Positions 1 through 9,579 of a stretch of DNA of 13,297 nucleotides are shown one piece after another. The translations under genes and the position numbers were made by a program. This stretch comes from Euperipatoides rowelli (taxonomy: Eukaryota; Onychophora; Udeonychophora; Euonychophora; Peripatopsidae), in the NCBI GenBank assembly GCA_003024985.2, contig PXIH01S0006667.1; one strand, given 5' to 3'. Below the pieces are notes generated by a model. The model was given only the letters and a program-made list of their open reading frames with translations. It did no database searches and was not told the origin of the DNA. The stretch's first letter is position 1. Each line of letters begins with the position of its first letter.

Positions 1-459
1 AAAGGTCAATAAATACCAGTCTAGAAACCGGCCATATAATCCACATTTGAAGTTTGACAGCACTTCCTAAATGACGAAATTATATGCGTAAAAGTAAAAA
101 ACACGGTAAAACGTGGATTATTCAGCTGTCTTGAAAACACTATTATTTATGTTGGAATTTTGTTTTGCTTACTTTTAAAAAGTTTAGGTAACAAATTCAA
201 TTCGATAACTAATTAATACACCCAAAAACTATCAAATGATAACAAATTAGCATCTTGCAGCATAAATATTAAACAAATTATAAATTCTTAAATAACATCC
301 GTCATAAATCTTGCGCTCGTCAATTTCTGGACAGCAGCACTATTTAATTATCTGCTGGCAATGCAATAGTTTCTTTGACAAATTAATTATGCTTAATATT
401 CTAGAAAAGATCAAAGCTGCACACTGAAGTCTAACAATTATTTTTAGGAATTTGATGGA

Positions 460-460
460 N
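460..460. other. Undetermined base (N)
   Basis: A single N within tttgatggaNttttaattt shows that this is assembled sequence with at least one unresolved position. It affects no called feature. Confidence 1.
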
Positions 461-715
461 TTTTAATTTTGAAATCTAAACCGTTTAGTTAAAAAAATTT
501 CATGCCATCCATAGAGAAATACCAAAACTTTGGTTTAGCTACTGATTAAATTTTTATGCTCAAATTGTATTTTATTTTATTTCAATTACATAATATGGCA
601 CTTTTTTTTTCTCACTCTTTTGATTGATATATACAAATTAGAGAATTGTTTGCAAAGCAAATTTTGTAGACAATGAATTCTAAAGATGCAGGACTCGAAA
701 TTAAGCTGGGCCGTT

Positions 716-779
716 GGCCCTAAGGGCAATAAAAATGTGAGATATAAAAATTTGCAAACTCCAGTCCCTTATGGGCCTG
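716..779. repeat. Two GC-rich near-palindromes
   Basis: GGCCCTAAGGGC (716-727) and CAGTCCCTTATGGGCCTG (762-779) share a GGCCC-(A/T)-AAGGG form in both orientations, 35 bases apart. With the adjacent GGGCCGTTGGCCC they form a small GC-rich island in AT-rich DNA, probably the worn ends of a small transposon. No target duplication was found. Confidence 0.4.
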
Positions 780-1481
780 TTTAAAAAAAAGATTTTAAAA
801 AATTTAATCTCAAAACAATTATTTATTTTGTCAATTATTGTTTGTGGGGTTTTTTTTATTGTATTATTGCCCTATGCAAACTTTACTTATACAGTAAATG
901 AATAAAAATACATTAGGCTTGATGTCGAAAACTGATTCTGAAAGCCAAGTGTCTAACATTAGGCTCCTATTGATTTTGATAATGAAATGTACGATCTCCA
1001 TCCTTCCAAAATCTAATAAATACTCCTCTCCCCCTCCCATACCACAAATAAAAATTATGAATTAAGCAACCATTGAATAGCTCTGATATGGATAAATTAT
1101 AAATCATCATGTAAAATTTTTTTATAGATTATGAACAAAGCACAAAATAAATTTGTAAACTGCTGAACAAGCAAATATATCATAACTAAGGCACTGTCAT
1201 ATTTGGGTGAAATTGGCATCAATTTAACCAAAAAAATTATCTTCCAAAAACGAACAACAAAAAAATAAATAATCTGAGTTGGGTAGAATGACCCAGATTT
1301 AAAAGTTGACAGATGGAGTTAAACTCAAAGCACTCTAGACAATTACAACAATTCCAGATACCTGAACCCATACTCAAAGTTCAAACATTCAGGCACAAGT
1401 GTAATTAAAATGCAAATATTGATTTTATTGTGAAAGTATGTGAAGTTTTCTTAATACACTAATTCTATTTAGACTAGAAAT

Positions 1482-1601
1482 TTATTCCTTGTCATTTGGC
1501 AAGTCAGAAAGAGCAGCTATGATATTACTTGCGTCATTAACTAAACTTTGTGAAAAGAGATCAAGAGATATATTACAAGCATGGACCATATGGAAAACAT
1601 C
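1482..1601 (-). CDS. Possible 3'-terminal coding exon, unknown protein
   Basis: On the minus strand an acceptor-like stretch (tttttatgttctatggtttg then gcag) is followed by 39 open codons and TAA. The peptide starts DVFHMVHACNISLDLF and ends AALSDLPNDKE. It looks like a soluble helical C-terminus with an acidic tail and is less AT-rich than its surroundings. AATAAA overlaps the stop region and another lies at 1424-1429 (minus), so a 3' end here is plausible. I do not recognise the family; it is not the SET or post-SET end of a KMT2 protein. The same frame stays open to 1652. In DNA this AT-rich, open runs of about 40 codons also arise by chance, so confidence is low. Confidence 0.25.
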   Translation of the reverse strand, partial: DVFHMVHACNISLDLFSQSLVNDASNIIAALSDLPNDKE

Positions 1602-1652
1602 CTGCCAAACCATAGAACATAAAAACTGGAACTGCTTTACTCTTATACCACT

Positions 1653-3366
1653 TTAAAACCTTTGAAACATCATACAAATCTAATAGAAAGCCTTCCACTT
1701 TATTGATTAAAGTAAGTACAATAACTTTACTAAAAGTCAAAGTCTATAGCACTTTTATTATTAACATGCTAATCTAACTTGGACAGAGCTGTAAAACTTA
1801 AGACTATTAAGACAATGTGAAATAACTAGAAGGCACAGACAGTTAAGACATTCATAGAAAATATATACAAACTTGGAACTTAAATTATCATAATTCTATA
1901 AGCTCAAAATCAGTAAACATGGCTGTCACAAATTCACAGTGAGATGTCACTATTGAGCATTTTGAGAACATAGTGCACAAACTTCTGCGCTCAACCATCA
2001 TAAGAACCATCACCACAAATGTTTCTCCATCTTCCTATTGCTTTTTACTTGATATATCTACCTGTGAGCGATTGATGCAAAAAAAATTTCCTCATATTTC
2101 TACTTCCAGGATCAATTACAGCTATTGTTTTAAATGATAGATTGCATCATAATAAGTGGCACAAGTCTGTTAGGAACAGATACACCACAAATATTCATAT
2201 CTCTATTTTCAGGGGTTAATAAAATCTAGAAATATCTAAAATTAAAGCTTACTTTAAGGGATATTTATTTAGCTTAAGTGTGTTACATATGAGCAAAGTG
2301 TGTATAAACAGAAGGCAAGTCAAAAGACTATCAGGTCATATGACATCTAGGGGATCAATTGAAGCACATCCTGAAGAATATATAATTCAAGAGATTTTAT
2401 TTAAGGAAAAATATTTTTTAAAACGAACATGTTCAATAAAAAAATGGCTTTAAATAAACAGACAGCAATAAGAACGAACTATTTTTTATTAAAATTATGT
2501 AATTTTATGCACGATATCCTTTCTCAAAAAATTATTTATATCAAGAATAAATTATAGGCTGTACCTGTATATGCAGTACATCAATAAATCATTTGTATTA
2601 ATCAAAAGGTTTATTATTGTTTCAATATGAAAATAAAAAGAATGGAGAAATGAGGATAATTATAATCTATAGTCATTTATTAAATTCTTTAATTTTTTTT
2701 TTAAGCAAGTGTCTTCTGCCACAGTAATATGTCGCGTAAGCACAATGTACAACCAAACACTCACCGTAAGAAATAGAATTAATGACCGCCTGTCGGCCAC
2801 AGCAAAATTTGTTATATGTCGGCTATAATAATTCATCAAGATAAAAATAACGAATTTGAAAAACTCCTTATAATTTGTAGCCTGTCGATATATTTTAGGC
2901 CTGTACTAACTTATTTTCATACTAAAAATAAAAAAAAAAAGAAATTGGACTATTTTGGTAAAAAAAACCTATGAATGCTAGGAGCAGCATAAAAAATCCA
3001 CTCGATTACATTTCTTAATATTTCCACAGGGGTAAATTATGTTATTAATGTTTGGTCATATAGTACAGTGACAGGAGAAAAAAATGTACCTTTATCTAGA
3101 TTCACTGCAGTGACAGAAGCCCCATCTTTTTTTTTAAATATTCTATCAGCACAGGAAACACAATTTATATAATGGTCACTCTCCAAAATTAAACTGTAAG
3201 AAGCTGATTACTTTTTAACCTAAGAGCTCAAAACTTGAACAACACTACCTGAAGTCCCACAGCAATGAAAATGTATTCTTGATATTTTTTAAAGTTATGT
3301 TTCAATTATAATATTTGATATAAAAACGAGTGTAGGCTACAGTACTAATTCTAAATCGTGGGATAG
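1653..3366. other. Gene-free stretch with two ambiguous open runs
   Basis: Minus-strand 1888-2034 is open for 49 codons, and minus-strand 2660-2836 has an ATG-started 58-codon frame containing a hydrophobic run (LILFLTVSVWLYIVLT) and a GTGAGT donor-like site (2759-2764). Neither shows a recognisable domain or two good splice sites. GC-rich patches near 2714-2830 may be an old repeat. Confidence 0.5.
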
Positions 3367-3555
3367 GGAGAGAGGAATATAGGAAAATATTATATTGATG
3401 GGGAAGAAAAGCTGGTAGAGGAATATACAATATCTTCAGCAGATTTGACATAAGCAGAAAAAGACTACAAGTCAGTGGAGAGGGAGAATTTCTCCCAAAA
3501 ATACAAGGGTTTTTACTTCCTATTACAAATATATAAAATTATCTCCTTAACCACG
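3367..3555 (+). pseudogene. Coding-like stretch with one internal stop, unknown
   Basis: One plus frame runs 63 codons with a single TAA (3451-3453). Before the stop it reads like charged helical protein (YYIDGEEKLVEEYTISSADL), and after it continues AEKDYKSVERENFSQKYKGF. The strand is purine-rich, which alone favours charged Lys/Glu codons and suppresses stops, so composition may explain it. No family is recognised and no splice sites clearly frame it. If real, it is a broken fragment. Confidence 0.15.
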
Positions 3556-3865
3556 TAACCAACTATTTATTTTCAAAAATGTCTAAAATAGACTTTTATG
3601 TGCTATTTTTAATGTTTTTATATTGCTAAAAACGCAAATGACATTTTTATTGATTTTAAATAAAATGACATAAAAAAAATTGTTTTTGATAGAAAATTTA
3701 ATTTTTTTTAATATTTACAAACTACATAAAAGAGATGTAAAAACAAGTGAATAGCTTTGTTATTCCGTTTTATGACTATTTTATATAAAAAAATTGTCCT
3801 CAGTATGAGAAAATTATATTAAAACTTATAGATAATACGCAGTAAAATGATCAGTTACTGTATAT

Positions 3866-3940
3866 CCAATAATATACTGTATATATTATTTTATACCCAA
3901 TAATATACCCAATAATCATCAATATATCCAATAATATTCA
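3866..3940 (+). repeat. Irregular CCAATAATAT repeat cluster
   Basis: Four copies of CCAATAAT (near 3866, 3898, 3909 and 3929) occur in 75 bases, mostly followed by ata or att, within a longer TATA-rich run. Spacing is uneven (about 11-32), so this is cryptically simple sequence rather than a clean tandem array. Confidence 0.6.
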
Positions 3941-4154
3941 ATTGCATCAAATAACAGATTTATATATAACCTAATATCAACTATATTCAAAATAAATATT
4001 CTCAAATTATTTCAAGATTTTCATATAAAATATGTAAAATAGACGCTTAAACACAATTGTGTTCTAATTAACACAATATTTTGAAGAAACTTTCAATACA
4101 TTCTTGCTTTAACTTCTTTTCTCGGCTAAACTCGTGAAATTTTTTATTAGCTGG

Positions 4155-4218
4155 TGCCCGAGATAACTTGAGAAATGTTTTTTTAGCCAAAAACAAATTT
4201 CCCAAATTATCTCAGGCA
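4155..4218. repeat. Foldback inverted repeat
   Basis: Arm 4155-4180 starts TGCCCGAGATAACTTGAGAA; the reverse complement of 4191-4218 starts TGCCTGAGATAATTTGGGAA. Most positions agree, with a short gap near the loop (ttttagccaa). Weaker pairing continues outward (ttattagctgg against ttaataaccaat), which suggests a decayed larger foldback element of perhaps 100-150 bp. Confidence 0.6.
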
Positions 4219-4226
4219 ATTGGTTA

Positions 4227-5056
4227 TTAATTACAAATAGAGAAATTTAAAAATCTACGCCGCCTAAATTTCCTCTAATTATGAGGCCTGTAAAAATATA
4301 TAAATCACATCGATTAAACCGAGGAAAAACAATCGTCTTTTAAAAAAAATATTTAACTCATTAAATAAAACTGAGTGAAATAAATGCTGAGAAAGTAAAT
4401 GAGGATGATATATTGTGCAAGTGTATTAGGCAACTTTAAAAAAGATTTATCAATTAAAAAATAAAAAAGAACATGAATGAATTTATCAATTATAAAAAAA
4501 TTGAATATATTTGAACTAGAAATAAAAAGTACTTGAGAATTGAGATTTCTCTATAGCCTAGAAATAAGCATTAAGTCTATTTAACAATACCTGTACACTG
4601 CAGACATGTTTAAAATTTGCTTAAAGAAAATTAAAAAAAAATACAAAATTTAAAAATAAATCTGGTAATAAAAAAAAATTACAAGTTTTCTGATCAAGTC
4701 TGCAGTAGACAGATTTTGTATAATTATCTAATTTTGTTGTAGTTATAAAGCGCTTAGAGTAACTACAAACAAAAAAATAAAGCATGTTATTATATCCATA
4801 GGATAGCAGCGTAACTAGTTTTCAAATATGAATTATTATGGATATTACTATAATTTATTAAAAAAATAGGAAAAATCAGTGGTATTAAGTTGTGATCCTG
4901 GTGTGCTTTTTTTTTAAAAAAATGATCTGAAAACTTAATTCTATTATTCAAATCTAAATTTCTCATGAAGCTTTATAGGTTTGAAATTTTTTAAAAAAAA
5001 AACAAACAACGTTTGTACTTGTAATTAGAAGACATTGAATTTTTTAGCCAGGTACT
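4227..5056. other. Gene-free AT-rich stretch
   Basis: Long A and T runs and a small CCTC/GAGG palindrome near 4271-4285. I see no exon, RNA gene or bounded element. Confidence 0.6.
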
Positions 5057-5404
5057 TGAAAAGTAACCAGATTTGAAAAAATTTATGCTCAAGGATGGAT
5101 TCTGGAGTCAAATAGCCTTTAATTTTTTTATTAATTATTTGACACAAATAATCTTTGCAAAAGGTATTTTAATAGAAACTCACCCTAAAATTCTTGTTTG
5201 GATGAAACAAAAAGTCCTGATTTGTAGAATGATCCACACACAAATTTCTTTTCAGAATAGCTAAACTAATGAAGGCAAGAGTAAAAAAAAATCTTATAAA
5301 ATGTAATTCTTTTTTGTTTTTGAATTGCATTTTTATTATCGTTTTTATTATAAGATGACTTAGTTGACTATTTAATTTCAAAAATTAAATCAGGTTACTT
5401 TTCA
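5057..5404. mobile_element. Possible MITE bounded by 18-bp inverted repeats
   Basis: TGAAAAGTAACCAGATTT at 5057-5074 and the reverse complement of TGAAAAGTAACCTGATTT at 5387-5404 match at 17 of 18 bases. The 312 bases between are AT-rich with no gene; short open frames in both directions look like chance. No target duplication is visible at either end, so the pair could be MITE termini or a chance or secondary inverted repeat. Confidence 0.4.
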
Positions 5405-5750
5405 CAATAAATTCCTATACGGTACTAATACTTTTTTTTTTTTTTTGTCTAAGACCACCATGTCTGCTCATTAAATTTCTTACTTATAAAGTGATGCATA
5501 TTTATGATTTCCTGTCCCAAGAACATTGAATTTTTAGATGGTGGGTGCAAGAATCTTCATTCAAAGAAAAAAAATTTAAATGATTTTAATTCTAGCCATC
5601 AAATTTTATTATATAAACAAGAAAAGCAATATTTATTAATTTTTGACAAGAAAAATATAATTAAAAATTTGATAAAAAATGACTTGAAATTATTTGTTGG
5701 CCAAATAGTAGAGCAGGGGTGTTATAATGGGATAACACTTAAACCATATG
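5405..5750. other. Gene-free stretch left of the hAT element
   Basis: A plus-strand open frame starts at 5504 and runs on into the hAT element to 5890. It is Lys/Asn/Ile-rich, crosses the insertion boundary and its poly(A) run, and has no domain, so it is not called. GTGTTAT-ATAACAC forms a 7-bp hairpin near 5720-5739. Confidence 0.6.
5432..5446 (+). repeat. T15 homopolymer
   Basis: Fifteen consecutive T residues lie about 30 bases right of the 5057-5404 inverted-repeat pair. This could be a retrocopy tail in minus orientation, but no retroelement body adjoins it. Confidence 0.85.
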
Positions 5751-5758
5751 GTATAACA
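5751..5758 (+). repeat. Left 8-bp target-site duplication of the hAT element
   Basis: The sequence gtataaca directly precedes the 5' CAG of the element and is repeated exactly after its 3' CTG. Eight base pairs is the standard hAT duplication length. Confidence 0.85.
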
Positions 5759-6123
5759 CAGGAATCAGCACCCTTTAGGTACAAAGAGCCAAATTTGCAA
5801 AAAAAAAAAAAAACAAACAAACATGGAAGAGCCGCAGAACTGAAATATCAAGTAACTCGGGGAACTTCCTCATGTGAGCTGTGCCGGTAAACTCGCACCA
5901 AACAGTACAGCACATGTACAGTACAGTCATGAGGCGGGTGTTCTGAACGGAATAAAAAAAAAAAGGCTATCATAAACACACAAAAAAAACCATTTTGATT
6001 AAACTTGTTCATTTTTTTTAAATTTATATATTAAAATAAAAATTTTCTGCCAATTTTCAAAGAGCAACAAAATTTGCTGAAAGAGCCGCATGTGGCTCCG
6101 GAGCCACAGGTTGTAGACCACTG
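5759..6123. mobile_element. Non-autonomous hAT element (MITE), 365 bp
   Basis: The element begins CAGGAATCAGCACCCT and ends with a stretch containing AGAGCCGCATGTGGCTCC and a terminal GACCACTG. Both ends show the hAT 5'-CAG...CTG-3' form. Read inward on the opposite strand, the right end is the AGAGCCGCA-type terminus found on many animal hAT elements. The left end carries matching subterminal pieces (AAAGAGCC then AAATTTGC, against AAATTTGCTGAAAGAGCC on the right). Identical 8-bp copies of gtataaca flank both ends, as expected of hAT insertion. The inside has a run of about 15 A residues and no transposase, so it needed an autonomous relative to move. The terminal repeats match only in blocks, so the copy is old or its ends were asymmetric. 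Confidence 0.87.
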
Positions 6124-6131
6124 GTATAACA
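6124..6131 (+). repeat. Right 8-bp target-site duplication of the hAT element
   Basis: The sequence gtataaca directly follows the terminal CTG and matches the left copy at all eight bases. That both copies are intact argues for a younger insertion than the decayed terminal repeats alone suggest. Confidence 0.85.
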
Positions 6132-6230
6132 GATCCACAAAAATAAAAAAAATTAAACGATTAACTGTTCCCGATCATGGACCGAAATAGAGGTCCAGCA
6201 AAATCTGCCATAAGATAATGAAAGAGTTTC

Positions 6231-6530
6231 ACCACGTGGGCTGAGCAACATTAATCCAAGAGGTTTTGCGTGGCTAGGCTTTATTAGTTGGAAGGTATTG
6301 ACAGGAATGCAAATATCTTAGAACATTATTTTGTATACAGAGCCAACAGTAATACTGATATGCATCGGCATTTACTGTAAATAGGTCAATGATATCATAA
6401 AAGAATGATAGTATTTCATGCCTTAATAATGCCATTAATGTTGTGCGACCATCATACACTTTTATAACTAAAAAAACAAAACCAGTAAAGCCAAGCCATA
6501 TTTTGACCATTCTATTAGTGTAGTCAGACC
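6231..6530 (-). pseudogene. Decayed ankyrin-repeat sequence
   Basis: On the minus strand the open stretch near 6274-6510 contains DGRTTLMALLRH, then DIIDLF, then NADAYQ. This follows the order of an ankyrin repeat (DGrTpLm-A--h, -Iv-lL, -gAd-n). Upstream, in another frame, is KGLTTLIEWSKYG; downstream is RGETLSLSYG. The GGT codons of these three G-x-T-x-L motifs lie at 6528-6530, 6448-6450 and 6231-6233. The spacings are 80 and 217 nt, summing to 297, exactly three 99-nt ankyrin units, with a 19-nt offset between them. Frame changes and stops mean it cannot make a protein as it stands. Source gene and clade are unknown. Low complexity and short motifs leave real room for chance. Confidence 0.35.
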
Positions 6531-6531
6531 T

Positions 6532-9116
6532 TTAGCCCCACTGTGGCATCTGCAGGAGCCAGTTAAACTTATTCCTGTCAGAACAAACGTCTTTTTCCAA
6601 TCTTCCCAGCACTTGTACTATTGAATTAATTTTACTTGAGCTTTATGTTGAGATGGAGTTAACTTGGCTTTTCAGGGCTCACCAAGATATTGATGTCTAT
6701 TACTCAATTGACAGACTATTCTGTCACCGTCAATTTCAATGCTCTCTCAACCCCAAGAGCACAATCACAATGTTATGGGCTGTCACATTTTGATTATAAA
6801 TAATTGTGCAGAAAATCACCTTGTCCTCTATAGCTGTCTTTTTTTTATGATTATGAATTTTGAACAAATTCCGTCAAAAAAAGCTTCTCCACATTATTTT
6901 TAACCCAACTTAATAGAAAGTAGCTATCTGCCTTTCTTGAAGTGCATAAGCTATTTTGGCATAATACTGAATATAACTTTAAAAAAAAATTATATATGCA
7001 CAGTTGCACACTTTGAATAAGCAATGCAATAAATAATTCTCACGTGATTTTCACATTTGGGAAGTATTTTGAAGATAAGTGGGTTTTGTGCTTGGAAAAA
7101 CATATATTCCATCTAATAATAATCCAGAAAAAAAATGTAATGTACAACTAATTACACACAAGTATACTCCACAGAATTTCTCTAATTGTAACTACCTTTC
7201 AGTTTAATTAATTATTATCGTTCAAATTAATAATTCCAAGATTGTGTTAAATATGACTACCATACTTAAAATAAATGTTTCTAATGTTTAAAACGTCCAA
7301 GAAATTATTACTTATATTTATTAAAAATTCCTGCAACTAGGTTTTTTTCTTTCCATATCTTGTACCATGGCTATTAAAGAGCTTCCTGCACTCAAGATTT
7401 GATTAACAAGTATTTTTTTTTTCTCTGACCAAGGATCTCTATCTGGGACTTTTTTCTTCTTCTCATATCATGCTATTATGGTATATAAAAATAAACCTGG
7501 CAACAATTATTTGTATACCTTTATATTTTTATTAGCTATTTAAAAACTACTAGTAATATTAACGAGAACATTTAAATATTTTAGCCAGCCTAAATAATAA
7601 ATCCTTCTGCCCTATACATTACAATTGAGGAAAGACTAGTTTTTAAGAAAAGTTATTTTTTAATAATATTTAACCACCCTATCTAGAGACAGTGGGGAAA
7701 TGTTAATGTCAACCTGTCTGCAATAGTAGTTGCTTACCGTGTTCAGAAATATAAAGAATATTTTCTTATTTAAAAAAAAAAAATTTGAATAATTTTTACT
7801 ATTATACTTTAATTTGTGAGCTACTTGCTTAATTTATCTAATCAGCAATCAAGTTTATTTTAATGTGTGTTAAGTTTGAAAAATTCATGGTGTCGTCTGT
7901 GTTAACAGAAAAACAATTGTCGAGAATTGATGATGATGTTGAACCTTCATGATTTCTGGCCTTTTCATAAATTTATAAAAAATTTAAAATAAAAATCATG
8001 CTTAATTTATATAATCAGGATTATTAAAAAAAAAAAAAAAAATCTTTAACGTAAATTGAACTAACTCGACTATTTTCAGATATCAGATCATCAACTTCAA
8101 AGGAATCGCTATTTATAAAGCACACAGAATCGTACCACTGACATAAAAATCTAATTAGTATAGCACTAAGTGTGAAATAGCATATTCTATGTTGTAACTT
8201 ATATTTTAGGGATTGTTCATACGGTAAATAATAATTTTTCTTACATGAACAATGTTCGTGTTATTGTAGATTGGATTGGTCAGGTACGCCTGAAAAAAAA
8301 TACCAACAAATGCTTAATTTAATATTTTTGAAGTGCAAAAAAAAAAAATCCATTGGCAAAGCCTAGTAATGATTGAGATACTGCTGAATAGGAAAAAAAA
8401 GAACTAGCTAGCTGTATGTAACTATCTGAATGTTCTATATTAAACTAAAAAGAACAAAAATTAAGAAAACTATAACAATGAACAATATTATTTTTATGAC
8501 GTCATTCACTGCAAGCACTTTTTTTTTAATGTTAATCAAAAATTTATTAACAGTAAAAAAAAAAGTGTTTCAAAAATTAAACACCAGACTATACTTCCAT
8601 AAAAAAAAAAAAATACTGTGTTTTTAATTTTAATTTCTTGTGACTTTAAATGAAAATGATTTAGATATACCAGGGTGGAATTATAAAATATGCTGTATTG
8701 CTAAAATTTCCATTAAGAGTCTAAGACATGTCCTTAAAACTAAAGGATCTAATTTTTCATATTAATCATTAAACACTAAGTTAAAAAATAATAAAAAAAA
8801 AAAGCAAGCAAAATAATCTAAAAGTAAAATATTTATAAAGTAAAAGTTAAATAAGCACAACTGAAAAATAATTTAAAAAAAAAAATCAAATAATACAACA
8901 ATTGCTGGAAAAAAAATTAAAGCATCTACCTAGAAATATTAGTCCATAACTTGATATATATTTTTAAAAAATAATTCATTAGCTATTGTAAATGTACTAA
9001 GCCCTAATAAGTTTACTAAACAGAGACAGTATCTTTCAAATATATTTAATGTCAATTCATGAATAACTGCCTAAATCACTTTCGCCTGAAATTTAATTCC
9101 CAGTTTGTGTTTTTAA
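6532..9116. other. Long gene-free AT-rich stretch
   Basis: The first 300 bases may belong to the decayed ankyrin sequence: minus-strand DINILVSPEKPS starts at 6697. Beyond about 6830 there are many homopolymers, the A17 run and minor palindromes such as TCAGG-CCTGA near 8280-8293. The open frame at 8430-8627 is Lys/Phe/Leu low-complexity sequence and is not called. Probably intronic or intergenic. Confidence 0.6.
8026..8042 (+). repeat. A17 homopolymer
   Basis: Seventeen consecutive A residues. Nothing upstream resembles a LINE, SINE or processed transcript, so slippage in AT-rich DNA is the simplest reading. Confidence 0.85.
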
Positions 9117-9131
9117 TCACAATTTGCTGAG

Positions 9132-9224
9132 ACTAGTCTTGATGCATTAACCAATCGATGCATAGAAATCATGGAGCTCTCTGCCGTTGACTTCTACGCA
9201 CTTTGTTGGTTGATACTTCAACAC
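9132..9224 (+). CDS. Possible small coding exon, unknown protein
   Basis: The plus frame gives 31 codons between an AG (tttttaatcacaatttgctg then ag) and a GTAAAT donor-like site. It begins TSLDALTNRCIEIMELSAVD and ends FYALCWLILQH. The frame stays open from 9117 to the stop at 9240-9242. Local G+C rises to around 45% and codon third positions include many C and G bases, unlike the flanks. The peptide is amphipathic and helical with no motif I can name. It lies about 100 bp upstream of the 9329-9615 element. It may be an exon, a dead exon or a GC-rich repeat fragment. Confidence 0.2.
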
Positions 9225-9372
9225 GTAAATAAAAAGAAATAATACAGTAATTAACTAGATAATATTACGAAGCAAAAATACATTTTAAAATTAAATGTTT
9301 AAACAAAAATATACAATTATCGTTTGTTACTAGCGTCTGGATCTCAGACTTCACTTTACCCTTTAGACCCAA

Positions 9373-9431
9373 AACAGCCAATCAGAAGTTGGCTTGCATT
9401 CTATCTGCAAGCCAACCTCTGATTGGCTGTT
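9373..9431. repeat. 26-bp-arm hairpin inside the 9329-9615 element
   Basis: Left arm 9373-9398 (aacagccaatcagaagttgg then cttgca) pairs with right arm 9406-9431 around a 7-base loop. Only one position differs (A against G, which would form a G-U pair in one RNA strand). The arms carry CCAAT/ATTGG boxes. As RNA this would be a very stable stem. Confidence 0.9.
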
Positions 9432-9502
9432 ATTTTATTTATTACTTATTTTTAATAAGCTATAATACTTTAGTTGGAGTTAGGGTTAGGCTACGGTTAA
9501 CA

Positions 9503-9579
9503 TTAGAGATCAATTAATTTGCTATGGACATAGGGTCAGGTCAGGGTATGGTTAAGGGTTAGAGATCTTTTAATTGGCT
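9503..9579 (+). repeat. Internal direct repeats of the 9329-9615 element
   Basis: Two 21-base copies (9503-9523 and 9559-9579) share TTAGAGATC, then TTAATT, then GCT, with three differences, 56 bases apart. Each is preceded by a looser GGTTAGGG/GGTCAGG-rich stretch, so a unit of roughly 50-56 bases appears to have duplicated and diverged. The TTAGGG-like runs look telomere-like but are too short and irregular to be telomeric. Confidence 0.65.

Larger units (their letters stand above)
1..1481. other. Gene-free AT-rich stretch
   Basis: Apart from the palindromes at 716-779 and the N, this region shows only weak signals. There is a pyrimidine run near 1021-1042 and a small imperfect hairpin near 1272-1300 (AATCTG-GTTGGGT with ACCCAGATT). 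No convincing exon was seen on either strand. Confidence 0.6.

Noticed and set aside
2660-2836. ATG-started 58-codon minus-strand frame with a hydrophobic segment and a GTGAGT donor-like site
   Set aside because: The hydrophobic run follows from T-rich codons, the donor lies inside the frame with no matching acceptor exon, and no homologue comes to mind.
5073-5381. Overlapping open frames on both strands between the 18-bp inverted repeats
   Set aside because: Both are AT-driven, overlap each other head to head and show no motifs; they are better explained as the interior of a non-coding element.
5504-5890. 128-codon plus-strand open frame, the longest in the window
   Set aside because: It runs across the left boundary of the hAT element and through its poly(A) run, is Lys/Asn/Ile-rich and has no domain. 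The last 44 codons are transposon terminus and interior, so it is a chance frame.
8430-8627. 65-codon plus-strand open frame
   Set aside because: Low-complexity Lys/Phe/Leu/Ile sequence produced by A and T runs; no domain or splice sites.
9478-9562. Telomere-like TTAGGG runs
   Set aside because: Only two or three irregular units, sitting inside a bounded inverted-repeat element; not an interstitial telomere array.
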